Positions 43,759-52,217 of a stretch of DNA of 64,000 nt are shown one piece after another. The stretch lies in assembly GCA_039039985.1 (NCBI GenBank), contig JBCCOV010000003.1, positions 13,920-77,919 on the forward strand, read 5' to 3'. Below the pieces are notes generated by a model. The model was not told where the DNA came from and did not search any database. It worked only from the letters and a program-made list of their open reading frames with translations. Both the position numbers and the translations under genes were made by a program. This stretch comes from JBCBWG01 sp039039985 (GTDB lineage: Bacteria; Pseudomonadota; Alphaproteobacteria; Rhizobiales; Hyphomicrobiaceae). Position 1 is the first letter of the stretch. Every line of letters begins with the position of its first letter.

Positions 43759-45158
43759 CGGTCAACTCGCTCGCGTTTCGACTGTTTGTGACGGCGGTTG
43801 TGTGGACGGCGATCGTGCTGCCGCTGGCCGGCTTTACGATCAACTCGCTTTACGAACGCGAGACGCAGCAGGCGTTTGACGACAGGCTGAAGACGTTTCT
43901 GTATGTGATCCTGACGGAAAGTACCGCACGCGGCGGCTCCGTGCCGGATCAACCGACCAATGTCGGTGAGGCTCTGTTCGAACTGAGCGAAAGCGGTTGG
44001 TACTGGCAGATCCGACCGGCAGATGGGCGCGGTGGAGATATGCTGGTCTCCGGCTCGCTTGCGAACGGACGCATTCCATCTCCGGCAGACACCGAAGCGA
44101 CGCCCGACGCTGAAGGTATTCGCTGGCGCAATGAGACGGGCCCCAATGAGCAACCCATTCGTGTTGCCGAGATGCTATATCGGCTTGGACCCAAGCAGGA
44201 TGGGCCGACCTATTCTTTCATTGTGGCGGGTCCGCTCGATTGGTTGGATGAACGTGCCAGTGGCTTTCGAACCCATCTGACCACAGCTTTGGCGATTGCC
44301 GGCCTCGTTTTGCTGGCGATGACATACTTCCAAGTCCGGTTCGGTCTGCTGCCACTCCAACAAATCGAGCAAGGCTTGCAGGCAATCCGGTCTGGCAAGA
44401 CAGAGCGGTTGGAAGGCGAGTTTCCAACCGAGATTCGGCCGCTACAACACGAGCTTAACGCTCTGATGCAGTCAAACCAGGAGATTATCGAGCGCGCACG
44501 TACGCAAGTCGGCAATCTCGCCCATGCGCTCAAGACGCCGCTTGCGGTCATCACGAACGAGGCCAACGACGCGGACGGGACGTTTGCGCGCAAGGTCGTG
44601 GACCAGTCGCGCATTATGCGGGATCAGGTCGCGCTTTATCTGGATCGCGCGCGAATCGCTGCACGGGCCGGCTCGATCGGGCGGGTGACCGACATCGAGC
44701 CCGTGGTCGATGCGTTGCACCGGGCGCTGGAGCGGATCTACAGGGATCGCGGCGTTGAGGTCATTGTATCCGTTGCGCCGGATTGCCGCTTTCAAGGTGA
44801 AAAACACGACCTTGAAGAAATGCTCGGCAACCTCATGGATAATGCCTGCAAGTGGGCGCGTAAGAACGTTTACCTCAATGCAAAAAGCGTTGGTCCGGGA
44901 ACGCATGGTGAGCCCCCGCAGGTGGTCATCTCGATTGAGGATGATGGGCCCGGACTCAGCGCTGAACAGCGCTCAAAGCTTGGGCGGCGGGGTGTTCGTC
45001 TCGACGAAACCAAGCCGGGTTCGGGCCTTGGCCTCTCGATCGTATCGGAACTGGCGGCATCCTATCGCGGCCAGTTTCGCCTGGAGGCCTCTGATCGTGG
45101 CGGGCTCAAAGCCATTTTGACGCTGCCGCGACCAGCGGAATCGGCGGAATTGTCATAA
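43755..45158 (+). CDS. feuQ: Sensor histidine kinase, FeuQ-like
   Basis: A 467-residue membrane kinase. Two helices (about 8-30 and 176-192) enclose a periplasmic sensor of about 145 residues. The HAMP-like segment is followed by the H-box NLAHALKTPLAV (H257). The catalytic domain has NLMDNACKWA (N box), IEDDGPGL (G1) and GSGLGLSIV (G2), all intact. The HALKTPL phrase is typical of the PhoQ/FeuQ branch. It starts with GTG overlapping the regulator stop. The periplasmic domain would be the site for the small protein encoded at 42712. Confidence 0.86.
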   Translation: MTVNSLAFRLFVTAVVWTAIVLPLAGFTINSLYERETQQAFDDRLKTFLYVILTESTARGGSVPDQPTNVGEALFELSESGWYWQIRPADGRGGDMLVSGSLANGRIPSPADTEATPDAEGIRWRNETGPNEQPIRVAEMLYRLGPKQDGPTYSFIVAGPLDWLDERASGFRTHLTTALAIAGLVLLAMTYFQVRFGLLPLQQIEQGLQAIRSGKTERLEGEFPTEIRPLQHELNALMQSNQEIIERARTQVGNLAHALKTPLAVITNEANDADGTFARKVVDQSRIMRDQVALYLDRARIAARAGSIGRVTDIEPVVDALHRALERIYRDRGVEVIVSVAPDCRFQGEKHDLEEMLGNLMDNACKWARKNVYLNAKSVGPGTHGEPPQVVISIEDDGPGLSAEQRSKLGRRGVRLDETKPGSGLGLSIVSELAASYRGQFRLEASDRGGLKAILTLPRPAESAELS

Positions 45159-45393
45159 TTGCGACGATAAGCGTGCGGCGGTCCGGTCCGTTGGTCATCC
45201 ACAGCTTCCGCGGTCTTGCCTGCTCAAATTCCACCCCGCGACAGCACGCCCTACCACCGCCCCTTTGAAATGTAGGGTTGCTGGGCGATTGTAAGGTACG
45301 TCTGGTCGAATAGATAACAATCACGCCGCCGGACAGCCAGTTGCGCTTCGGCGCGCCACAGACGTGAATCGTTGGGAGCACGCGGGCAAATTC

Positions 45394-46638
45394 ATGCTGT
45401 TCTGGATTGCAGCGGCCGTCATGACGGGCGCCGTCATTGTCGCAATAGTCTGGCCGCTTAGGACAGGCGCCGAAGCCTTGGATACGGCGCCGACGGATCG
45501 CGACGCCGACGTCAACGTTTACAAAGACCAGCTGCGCGAACTGAACGCGGACTTGGAACGCGGCGCAATCAGCGAGGCTGATGCTGCAGCTGCGAAGATC
45601 GAGATCTCGCGCCGGCTTCTCGCCTCTGCGGATGCCAACGCGACTGCGACGTCTTCACTAGCGGATGTGGCCAAGCCCGTTGCGCTTGCGTGCGCGGTTG
45701 TTGTGCCTCTCTTGGCGCTTGGGAGTTATCTATCGTTCGGTCAGCCCGGCTACTCAGACCTACCGCGTTCGGCGCGATTGCAGCAACCGATTGAACGCAC
45801 GCCGGTGCACGAGCTGATTGCGCGTGTCGAGGCTCGATTGCGGGAGGTGCCGCAGGATGGACAGGGTTGGGACGTGATTGCGCCAATCTATCTCCGTCGT
45901 GGCCAACTGGATAAGGCGAAGCTCGCGTTTGAGCGTGCCATTGCGATTCTTGGCGAAAATGACAGGCGGCTGAACGGGTTGGCCCAGACGATTGTCAGCC
46001 TGAATAGCGGACGTGTCACTGATGAAGCTGCGGCGCTGTACGAAAAGCTGGTGAAACGCCTGCCGCAGTCTCCAGCGCCGAAATTCTGGTTGGCGGTCGC
46101 CAAAGAACAGCGCGGCAATCTGATCGCGGCGCGCGGCGCGTACCAAAAGCTCCTTGCCAGTGCGCCGGATGATGCGCCGTGGCGCGCGACGGTTCAGCGA
46201 CGGTTGGATGCACTTTCGAGGCGCCTTTCTGCTGCACCGTTGCGGTCCCAGCCTGAAACGGCTGCCCCTGATGCGCCATCTTCAGCCAGCGCGCCGTCGT
46301 CGGCGCCAGGGCCAACGCAGCCGGGGCCAACGCAATCTGACGTCGCGGCCGCGTCGAAGATGAGCCCAGGTGATCGTATGACGATGATCCAGGGGATGGT
46401 CGACGGATTGGCCGAGCGCCTCGCGGAGGATGGCAGCGACGCTGAGGGCTGGAAGCGCTTGATCCGGGCCTATGTCGTGCTCGGGCAACGCGACAAGGCA
46501 GAGGCCGCGTTGAAGCGCGCGCGCGTCGCTCTTGCTGATGTGAAGTCGAAACGAGACGATGTGGACGCGTTTGCCCAGAGATTGGGGCTGCCAAGTTCGG
46601 GCGAAGCGGCACCTGGCGACAATCAAACCAGCAATTGA
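45394..46638 (+). CDS. ccmI: Cytochrome c maturation protein CcmI (CycH)
   Basis: A 414-residue membrane protein that chaperones apocytochrome c to the heme-ligation complex. Helix 1 is at the N-terminus (MLFWIAAAVMTGAVIVAIVW); the cytoplasmic loop contains VNVYKDQLRELNADLERG, the CcmI hallmark; helix 2 is near residues 95-112. The periplasmic part carries TPR-like repeats (GWDVIAPIYLRRGQLDKA, GWKRLIRAYVVLGQRDKA). ATG 45394 begins at the usual place; GTG 45364 in the same frame would add ten residues but has no ribosome site. First gene of ccmI-E-F-H. Confidence 0.93.
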   Translation: MLFWIAAAVMTGAVIVAIVWPLRTGAEALDTAPTDRDADVNVYKDQLRELNADLERGAISEADAAAAKIEISRRLLASADANATATSSLADVAKPVALACAVVVPLLALGSYLSFGQPGYSDLPRSARLQQPIERTPVHELIARVEARLREVPQDGQGWDVIAPIYLRRGQLDKAKLAFERAIAILGENDRRLNGLAQTIVSLNSGRVTDEAAALYEKLVKRLPQSPAPKFWLAVAKEQRGNLIAARGAYQKLLASAPDDAPWRATVQRRLDALSRRLSAAPLRSQPETAAPDAPSSASAPSSAPGPTQPGPTQSDVAAASKMSPGDRMTMIQGMVDGLAERLAEDGSDAEGWKRLIRAYVVLGQRDKAEAALKRARVALADVKSKRDDVDAFAQRLGLPSSGEAAPGDNQTSN

Positions 46639-46682
46639 TAGCAGAGGACTGGACGGGTGGAATGCGTTCAGGACCGTAGAAC

Positions 46683-47138
46683 ATGACACGAAAACAGCGA
46701 CGCGGCTTTTTGATCGGTGGTGGTGTCGTCATCCTTGCCCTGGCAGGGCTTCTCGTAACGTTCGCGCTGCGCGATACCATCGTTTTCTTCTATGCCCCGA
46801 GCGATCTCGAAGCGAAGTCTGTGGAGCCGGGCCAGCGCATCCGTATCGGCGGGTTGGTGAAGACCGGCTCAGTGAAACGCGGTGAAGGGGCAAAGATCAC
46901 CTTCGCTATTACCGATACGGTCGAGACGGTTAAGGTGACCTATACCGGCATTCTTCCAGACCTGTTCCGGGAAGGACAAGGCGTTGTTGCTGAAGGAGAA
47001 CTCAGCACTGCCGGTATCTTCGCTGCCGATACCGTTCTGGCAAAACATGATGAGAACTACATGCCGCCCGAAGTCGCCGATGCGCTGAAAAAGCGCGGTG
47101 TCGAACTCGGGAAAACGTCAGTGCATCCTGGACAGTGA
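46683..47138 (+). CDS. ccmE: Cytochrome c maturation heme chaperone CcmE (CycJ)
   Basis: A 151-residue membrane-anchored periplasmic protein that carries heme covalently to the CcmF/H ligase. One N-terminal helix (about 9-29) is followed by the OB-fold domain with RIGGLVKTGSV and the heme-binding site LAKHDENYMP (H122 for the covalent bond, Y126 as ligand). The distal tail is short and polar. AGGA precedes the ATG. In the ccmI-E-F-H group, 45 bases after ccmI. Confidence 0.97.
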   Translation: MTRKQRRGFLIGGGVVILALAGLLVTFALRDTIVFFYAPSDLEAKSVEPGQRIRIGGLVKTGSVKRGEGAKITFAITDTVETVKVTYTGILPDLFREGQGVVAEGELSTAGIFAADTVLAKHDENYMPPEVADALKKRGVELGKTSVHPGQ

Positions 47139-47208
47139 GCACGAGGCGGCCGTCTCGGCCCGCATTGGCTGAAACAAGAGGTGAAATGGGAATGGCTGAG
47201 CGCACATC

Positions 47209-49194
47209 ATGACAGTAGAACTCGGACACTTCGCTCTCTTGCTTGCCCTGGCGACGGCCGCTGTTCAGGCGGTTGTGCCATTGGTTGGAACACAGATCGG
47301 CGATCGGCGTTTGATGCAAGTCGCGGTACCGGCAGGTGTCGTCCAGCTGGTGCTGTTGTTGATCAGCTTTCTCGCGTTGACGAACGCGTATCTTGTTTCT
47401 GATTTCTCCGTCCTCAACGTGTATCAGAACTCGCATTCGGCAAAGCCGTTCCTCTACAAGTTGTCCGGTGTGTGGGGCAATCACGAAGGGTCGATGCTGC
47501 TCTGGGTCCTGATCCTCGCGCTGTTCGGTGCAGCGGTTGCTGTGTTCGGCAACAACCTGCCGTTGTCCCTTCGCGCGAATGTACTTGCCGTTCAGGCGAT
47601 GATTGCCCTCGCGTTTTTGTTGTTTATCGTTTTGACCTCGAACCCATTCGATCGGGTCGCGAACGCGCCGTTTGAAGGGCGCGGGCTTAATCCCATTCTC
47701 CAGGATCCGGGGTTGGCGTTTCACCCGCCGTTGCTCTACGCGGGCTATGTTGGTTTCTCGATTGCGTTCTCATTTGCCGTTGCCGCGCTGATAGACGGGC
47801 GCATTGATGCGGCGTGGGCGCGATGGGTACGGCCGTGGACGCTTGCGGCATGGATGTTCCTGACGCTCGGCATCGCACTTGGCTCCTACTGGGCCTATTA
47901 CGAACTCGGCTGGGGCGGATGGTGGTTCTGGGACCCGGTTGAGAATGCCTCGTTCATGCCGTGGCTTGCCGGAACGGCCCTGTTGCACTCCGCGCTGGTG
48001 ATGGAAAAGCGCGAGGCACTCAAGATCTGGACGGTTCTGCTGGCCTTGCTGACGTTCTCTCTGTCTCTTATGGGAACGTTTCTTGTCAGATCGGGTGTTT
48101 TGACATCCGTGCACGCCTTCGCGGTGGATCCGGAGCGTGGGGTCTTCATTCTCGGGATCATGGTCGTTGTCATCGGCGGCTCTCTGGCCTTGTTCGCCAT
48201 GCGGGCCGGTGAATTGCGCCAAGGCGGACTGTTCGCGCCGATCAGTCGCGAAGGGAGCCTGGTGCTCAACAACATTCTGTTGACGACGAGCTGCGCGACC
48301 GTCCTAGTCGGTACGCTTTATCCGCTCGCACTTGAAGCGGTCACGGGGGAGAAGATCTCGGTCGGACCGCCGTACTTCAACATGACCTTCGTGCCGTTGA
48401 TGGTACCGCTGCTGATCGCGATTCCGTTCGGCACGCAATTGGCGTGGAAGCGGGGCGATCTGCTCGCCGCGGCTCAGCGTCTCTACACGGCAATTGGTTT
48501 GACCCTGGTTATCACCATTTTGGTTTTTGCGTTTGTCATGCGGGGCCCCTGGCTTGCACCGATTGCTTTAGCGCTGGGCGTTTGGGTCGTGGTCGGCGCG
48601 ATCTACGACTTGGCGAGCCGGGCCAAGGTCGGGCAAGTCGCCTGGTCCGTTGCGTGGTCCCGATTTATTGGTTTGCCCCGGTCTGCATTCGGTACAGCGC
48701 TGGGCCATATCGGCGTCGGGGTGATGACCATCGGTATCGTGACCATGACCGCATACCGCACGGAAAACGTGCTGATTATGAAAACCGGTGATACCGTTGC
48801 AATCGCCGGCTACGACCTGCGTTTCGATGGTGCCGCTGCGGCGACGGGGCCGAATTATCAAGCGGAACGAGGCACGTTTACGGTTACCCGCGGGGGCGAT
48901 TTCATTGCGACATTGTTGCCGGAACGGCGGATGTATACCGCTCCGGCTCAGTCCACGAGTGAGGCTGGTATCTTCCCGTCTTGGCGAGGCGATCTCTACG
49001 CGGTTCTCGGCGACCGGCAGACAGCCGGTGGCTACACGGTCCGTGTTTACTTCAATCCATTTGTGCGGTGGATTTGGTTGGGTACCCTGATCATGTCGCT
49101 GGGTGGAATCGTCTCGCTGTCGGATCGGCGTCTGCGTATCGGAGCGCCGCGGCGTGCCGCAGTCAAGGCGGCGCCGCAACCAGTGGCAGGGTGA
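47209..49194 (+). CDS. ccmF: Cytochrome c heme lyase subunit CcmF (CycK)
   Basis: A 661-residue polytopic membrane protein of the heme handling family; with CcmH and CcmI it attaches heme to CXXCH in apocytochromes. The tryptophan-rich WWD domain is WGGWWFWDPVENASFMPW from about residue 235. Further typical segments are SGVWGNHEGSMLLWVLIL, DPGLAFHPPLLYAGYVG and GTFLVRSGVLTSVHAF. The C-terminal periplasmic domain precedes a last helix. It is followed by ccmH after 14 bases. Confidence 0.97.
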   Translation: MTVELGHFALLLALATAAVQAVVPLVGTQIGDRRLMQVAVPAGVVQLVLLLISFLALTNAYLVSDFSVLNVYQNSHSAKPFLYKLSGVWGNHEGSMLLWVLILALFGAAVAVFGNNLPLSLRANVLAVQAMIALAFLLFIVLTSNPFDRVANAPFEGRGLNPILQDPGLAFHPPLLYAGYVGFSIAFSFAVAALIDGRIDAAWARWVRPWTLAAWMFLTLGIALGSYWAYYELGWGGWWFWDPVENASFMPWLAGTALLHSALVMEKREALKIWTVLLALLTFSLSLMGTFLVRSGVLTSVHAFAVDPERGVFILGIMVVVIGGSLALFAMRAGELRQGGLFAPISREGSLVLNNILLTTSCATVLVGTLYPLALEAVTGEKISVGPPYFNMTFVPLMVPLLIAIPFGTQLAWKRGDLLAAAQRLYTAIGLTLVITILVFAFVMRGPWLAPIALALGVWVVVGAIYDLASRAKVGQVAWSVAWSRFIGLPRSAFGTALGHIGVGVMTIGIVTMTAYRTENVLIMKTGDTVAIAGYDLRFDGAAAATGPNYQAERGTFTVTRGGDFIATLLPERRMYTAPAQSTSEAGIFPSWRGDLYAVLGDRQTAGGYTVRVYFNPFVRWIWLGTLIMSLGGIVSLSDRRLRIGAPRRAAVKAAPQPVAG

Positions 49195-49208
49195 TCGGAA
49201 ACTGAGAG

Positions 49209-49688
49209 ATGCAAAAATCGGTGATATGTTTCCGCGCAATCGCACTGGTCATCGTAGCGATGGTTTGGGCCAGTGCTGCGGGTGCGGTTGAGCCGGGCGA
49301 ACGCTTGTCTGACCCGGGTCTCGAAGCGCGGGCTCGGGCGCTTTCGGCCGAGCTAAGATGCCTTGTCTGTCAGAACCAGTCGATTGACGACTCGAACGCT
49401 GGTCTGGCGCGCGACTTGCGCGTTCTGGTCCGTGAGCGGATTTCCGCTGGCGACACAGACAAGGAAGTTCTCGATTATGTCGTCTCCCGGTACGGGAAGT
49501 TCGTTTTGTTGCGCCCGCCGTTCGACATGCAGACGCTCTTGCTATGGCTGGCGCCGCTGCTGCTTCTGATCGCTGCGCTCACGTACGTTTATCTGGCAAT
49601 GCGTCGCGGGCAAGCGGCCGTGTCGAGCCCAGCGGGGCTGACGGCAGACGAACAGGCGCGCGTTGATCAGCTACTTAAGGATAAATGA
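49209..49688 (+). CDS. ccmH: Cytochrome c maturation protein CcmH (CycL)
   Basis: A 159-residue periplasmic thioredoxin-like reductant for apocytochrome thiols. A signal peptide (ending SAAGA) precedes the CxxC motif LRCLVCQNQSI (C51, C54). RDLRVLVRERI and YVVSRYGKFVLLRPPF are diagnostic of the family. A C-terminal helix (LLLWLAPLLLLIAALTYVYL) anchors it in the inner membrane. The thioredoxin ccmG is not in this group. Last gene of ccmI-E-F-H and 158 bases before degP. Confidence 0.96.
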   Translation: MQKSVICFRAIALVIVAMVWASAAGAVEPGERLSDPGLEARARALSAELRCLVCQNQSIDDSNAGLARDLRVLVRERISAGDTDKEVLDYVVSRYGKFVLLRPPFDMQTLLLWLAPLLLLIAALTYVYLAMRRGQAAVSSPAGLTADEQARVDQLLKDK

Positions 49689-49846
49689 GATATCCCGCGC
49701 GACCGAAATCCAGGCTTCAAAGGCGGTTGGGCTCTCAATCGATCCGCATTACCGACTTTTAATTCGCAAGCCATGGGTCAGTAAGAAACGTGGCCGTATG
49801 GTCGCGAATGACCCGTTCTGAACTATGAATCGAAAGGCATTCCGAT

Positions 49847-51400
49847 ATGCAACTTCTCCGTGTGGGGTTCCCGTTGCGGTCCCGCCGTTCTTCCCGCAAC
49901 GCGAGGCGGCCAAATAGTTTTGTCGCGACCTGCATGATTGCTGCCGGGGTGGTTGCGTTGGGCGCCTTAGGGGCGGTCCAGCCGGCGCAGGCCCAATTGA
50001 AACCAGGCGTGAATGCGCCGCTCAGCTTTGCGGACATTGTCGATCGTGTCAGCCCGTCCGTGGTCAGCATCCGCGTCACCAGTGGTTTGGGGCCGGCCCG
50101 CACGGCGCGCAGAAACGTTCCGAACGGTCGACGCGGCCTGCCGTTCCCGGATCTGTCGCCAGATCACCCGTTGAACGAGTTCTTCCGGGAGCGTCCGCGT
50201 CAGTTCGGCCGCCGCGGCCCTGGCGCACCAAACCCACGGGCGCAACCGCGACGCTCGCAAGGTTCAGGTTTTGTGATCTCAGAAGACGGGTTTGTCGTGA
50301 CCAACAACCACGTTGTGCGCGACGCGGATGAAGTCACGGTCGTTTTCGGCGAGAAGGAAGAGCACAAAGCCAAGGTCATGGGCACTGACCCCCGGACCGA
50401 CCTCGCGCTCTTGAAAATCGAGTCCACCAAAAAGTTCAAACCCGTGCGCTTTGCCAGCAGCAATGGCCGCGTTGGTGACTGGGTGATTGCCGTCGGCAAC
50501 CCGTTTGGTCTCGGCGGTACTGTGACGGTTGGCGTGATTTCATCGCTTGGCCGCGATCTCGGCTCCAGCCCCTACGACTTCATGCAGATCGATGCTGCAA
50601 TCAACCGCGGCAATTCGGGTGGGCCGACATTCAACCTCCAAGGTGAAGTGATCGGCGTGAACACGGCGATCTACTCGCCATCGGGCGGCAACGTGGGCAT
50701 CGCATTTGCTGTGCCGGCGTCGACGGCCCGGTCCGTGATTGATCAGCTGAAGTCGTCGGGCAGTGTCAGCCGTGGATGGCTTGGTGTTCGCATCCAGAAC
50801 ATCGATGACGACATTGCCGCCAGCCTTGGATTGGCGAAGGCCGAAGGGGCTCTGATCAACGAACTCACATCCGGTGGACCTGCTGAAAAGTCAGGACTGC
50901 GGGTTGGGGACGCGATTCTGAAAGTCGGTGGTCAGCCCATCGCAGACAGCCGTGACCTCGCACGCAAGATCGCAGACTACGCACCCGATACAACAGTGCC
51001 GATTGACGTGCGCCGCGGATCGCAAGATCTCACGATCCAGGTCAAGCTCGGCCGGTTCCCAACAAGCGGAAACCGGGTCGCATCCAATGCGCCGAACCGG
51101 CCTGGACCAACGCAGAGAGCAGCCGTATCAGTCAAGGAGCTAGGTCTTGAGATCGGAAGCGTTAACGATCCGGCCCGTAAAGGCGTGATGATCCGCGACG
51201 TCGATCCGGATGGCCCGGCGGCGGCGAAGGGTCTGCAATCCGGCGACGTGATCGTTCAGGTCAATTCTCAGGATGTTGCGAAACCTGCAGATGTCACGGC
51301 GGCAGTCGCGCGCGTCAAGAGGCTCGGTCGCCCGTCCGTTCTGATGATGGTTGAGACGAGCCGCGGGCGCAGGCTCGTTGCGGTGAACTTTCAGAAGTAA
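49847..51400 (+). CDS. degP: Periplasmic serine endoprotease DegP/HtrA family
   Basis: A 517-residue envelope protease and chaperone. The N-terminus is a long basic-plus-hydrophobic signal region ending AQPAQAQ at about residue 50. The triad is H155 (NNHVVRDADE), D185 (DPRTDLALLK) and S257 (GNSGGPTFN). Two PDZ domains follow (about 300-380, GWLGVRIQNID; and 420-515, GVMIRDVDPDGPAAAKGL). It lies between the cytochrome c maturation genes and a two-component system, the rhizobial order. An intrinsic terminator follows the stop. Confidence 0.95.
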   Translation: MQLLRVGFPLRSRRSSRNARRPNSFVATCMIAAGVVALGALGAVQPAQAQLKPGVNAPLSFADIVDRVSPSVVSIRVTSGLGPARTARRNVPNGRRGLPFPDLSPDHPLNEFFRERPRQFGRRGPGAPNPRAQPRRSQGSGFVISEDGFVVTNNHVVRDADEVTVVFGEKEEHKAKVMGTDPRTDLALLKIESTKKFKPVRFASSNGRVGDWVIAVGNPFGLGGTVTVGVISSLGRDLGSSPYDFMQIDAAINRGNSGGPTFNLQGEVIGVNTAIYSPSGGNVGIAFAVPASTARSVIDQLKSSGSVSRGWLGVRIQNIDDDIAASLGLAKAEGALINELTSGGPAEKSGLRVGDAILKVGGQPIADSRDLARKIADYAPDTTVPIDVRRGSQDLTIQVKLGRFPTSGNRVASNAPNRPGPTQRAAVSVKELGLEIGSVNDPARKGVMIRDVDPDGPAAAKGLQSGDVIVQVNSQDVAKPADVTAAVARVKRLGRPSVLMMVETSRGRRLVAVNFQK

Positions 51401-51442
51401 CTGAAGTTCAGCTTGCAGACGAACGGCGATTCTCGGGGCGAC

Positions 51443-51476
51443 GAGCGCGGTGCGGTGCACCGCGCTCTTGTGTTTT
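51443..51476 (+). terminator. Intrinsic terminator downstream of degP
   Basis: A perfect 10-bp stem, GAGCGCGGTG (51443-51452) with CACCGCGCTC (51458-51467), has a 5-base loop and the tail TTGTGTTTT. It is 43 bases after the degP stop and before the regulator gene. This is the strongest terminator in the window. Confidence 0.8.
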
Positions 51477-51530
51477 GGAGGATAAGTGCCACTGTGGTGG
51501 GCACGGATGAAGGGTGTGTTGGATTCCGCG

Positions 51531-52217
51531 ATGCGTGTTCTTGTTGTCGAGGATGATGCCGAGGCCGCAGGCTTTCTTGTGAAAGCTCTGCGGGAAAGCG
51601 GGCACGAGCCAGACGTCGCCTACAATGGTGACGACGGCTTCGCTATGGCCATGGAGACGAACTACGACATTCTGGTTGTCGATCGCATGCTGCCGAAGCG
51701 CGATGGTCTGACCCTGATCCAGGACTTGAGAGACCAGCTGTCGTTTATGCCGCCCGTTCTTATTCTCTCTGCTCTTGCCGATGTCGACAATCGCGTTGAA
51801 GGTCTGCGTGCGGGGGGGGACGACTATCTGGCCAAGCCCTATGCCTTTTCCGAATTGCTCGCGCGCGTTGAGGCGTTAACCCGCCGCCCGCAGCCTGAGC
51901 AGCTTCAAACCCAATACCAAGTTGCGGATCTGATCATGGATCGCCTGGCGCGGCGTGTGAGCCGCGATGGGCAAGATATCCTGCTTCAGCCGCGTGAATT
52001 TCGCCTGCTTGAGTTTCTCATGAAGAACGCCAATCACGTCGTCACCCGCACGATGTTGCTTGAGCACGTATGGAACTATCATTTCGATCCGCAGACGAAT
52101 GTTATCGACGTTCACATCTCGCGCTTGCGGGGCAAGATTGACAAGGGCTTCGATAAACCGCTGCTGCATACCGTGCGCGGCGCCGGGTACATGATCCGCG
52201 ATGAATCCGAAGGGTGA
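51531..52217 (+). CDS. OmpR-family response regulator
   Basis: A 228-residue regulator with receiver and winged-helix domains. The phospho-acceptor is D51 (LVVDRMLPKRDG), the Lys is in LAKPYAFSELLAR, and the output domain shows QPREFRLLEFLM and VIDVHISRLRGKIDKGF. ATG 51531 opens MRVLVVEDDAEAAGFLV, as in relatives; ATG 51507 would add eight residues. The stop lies inside the kinase gene, an overlap of 17 bases. Gene order degP-RR-HK-glnE occurs in rhizobia, and a role in envelope stress or metal response is inferred only. Confidence 0.88.
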   Translation: MRVLVVEDDAEAAGFLVKALRESGHEPDVAYNGDDGFAMAMETNYDILVVDRMLPKRDGLTLIQDLRDQLSFMPPVLILSALADVDNRVEGLRAGGDDYLAKPYAFSELLARVEALTRRPQPEQLQTQYQVADLIMDRLARRVSRDGQDILLQPREFRLLEFLMKNANHVVTRTMLLEHVWNYHFDPQTNVIDVHISRLRGKIDKGFDKPLLHTVRGAGYMIRDESEG

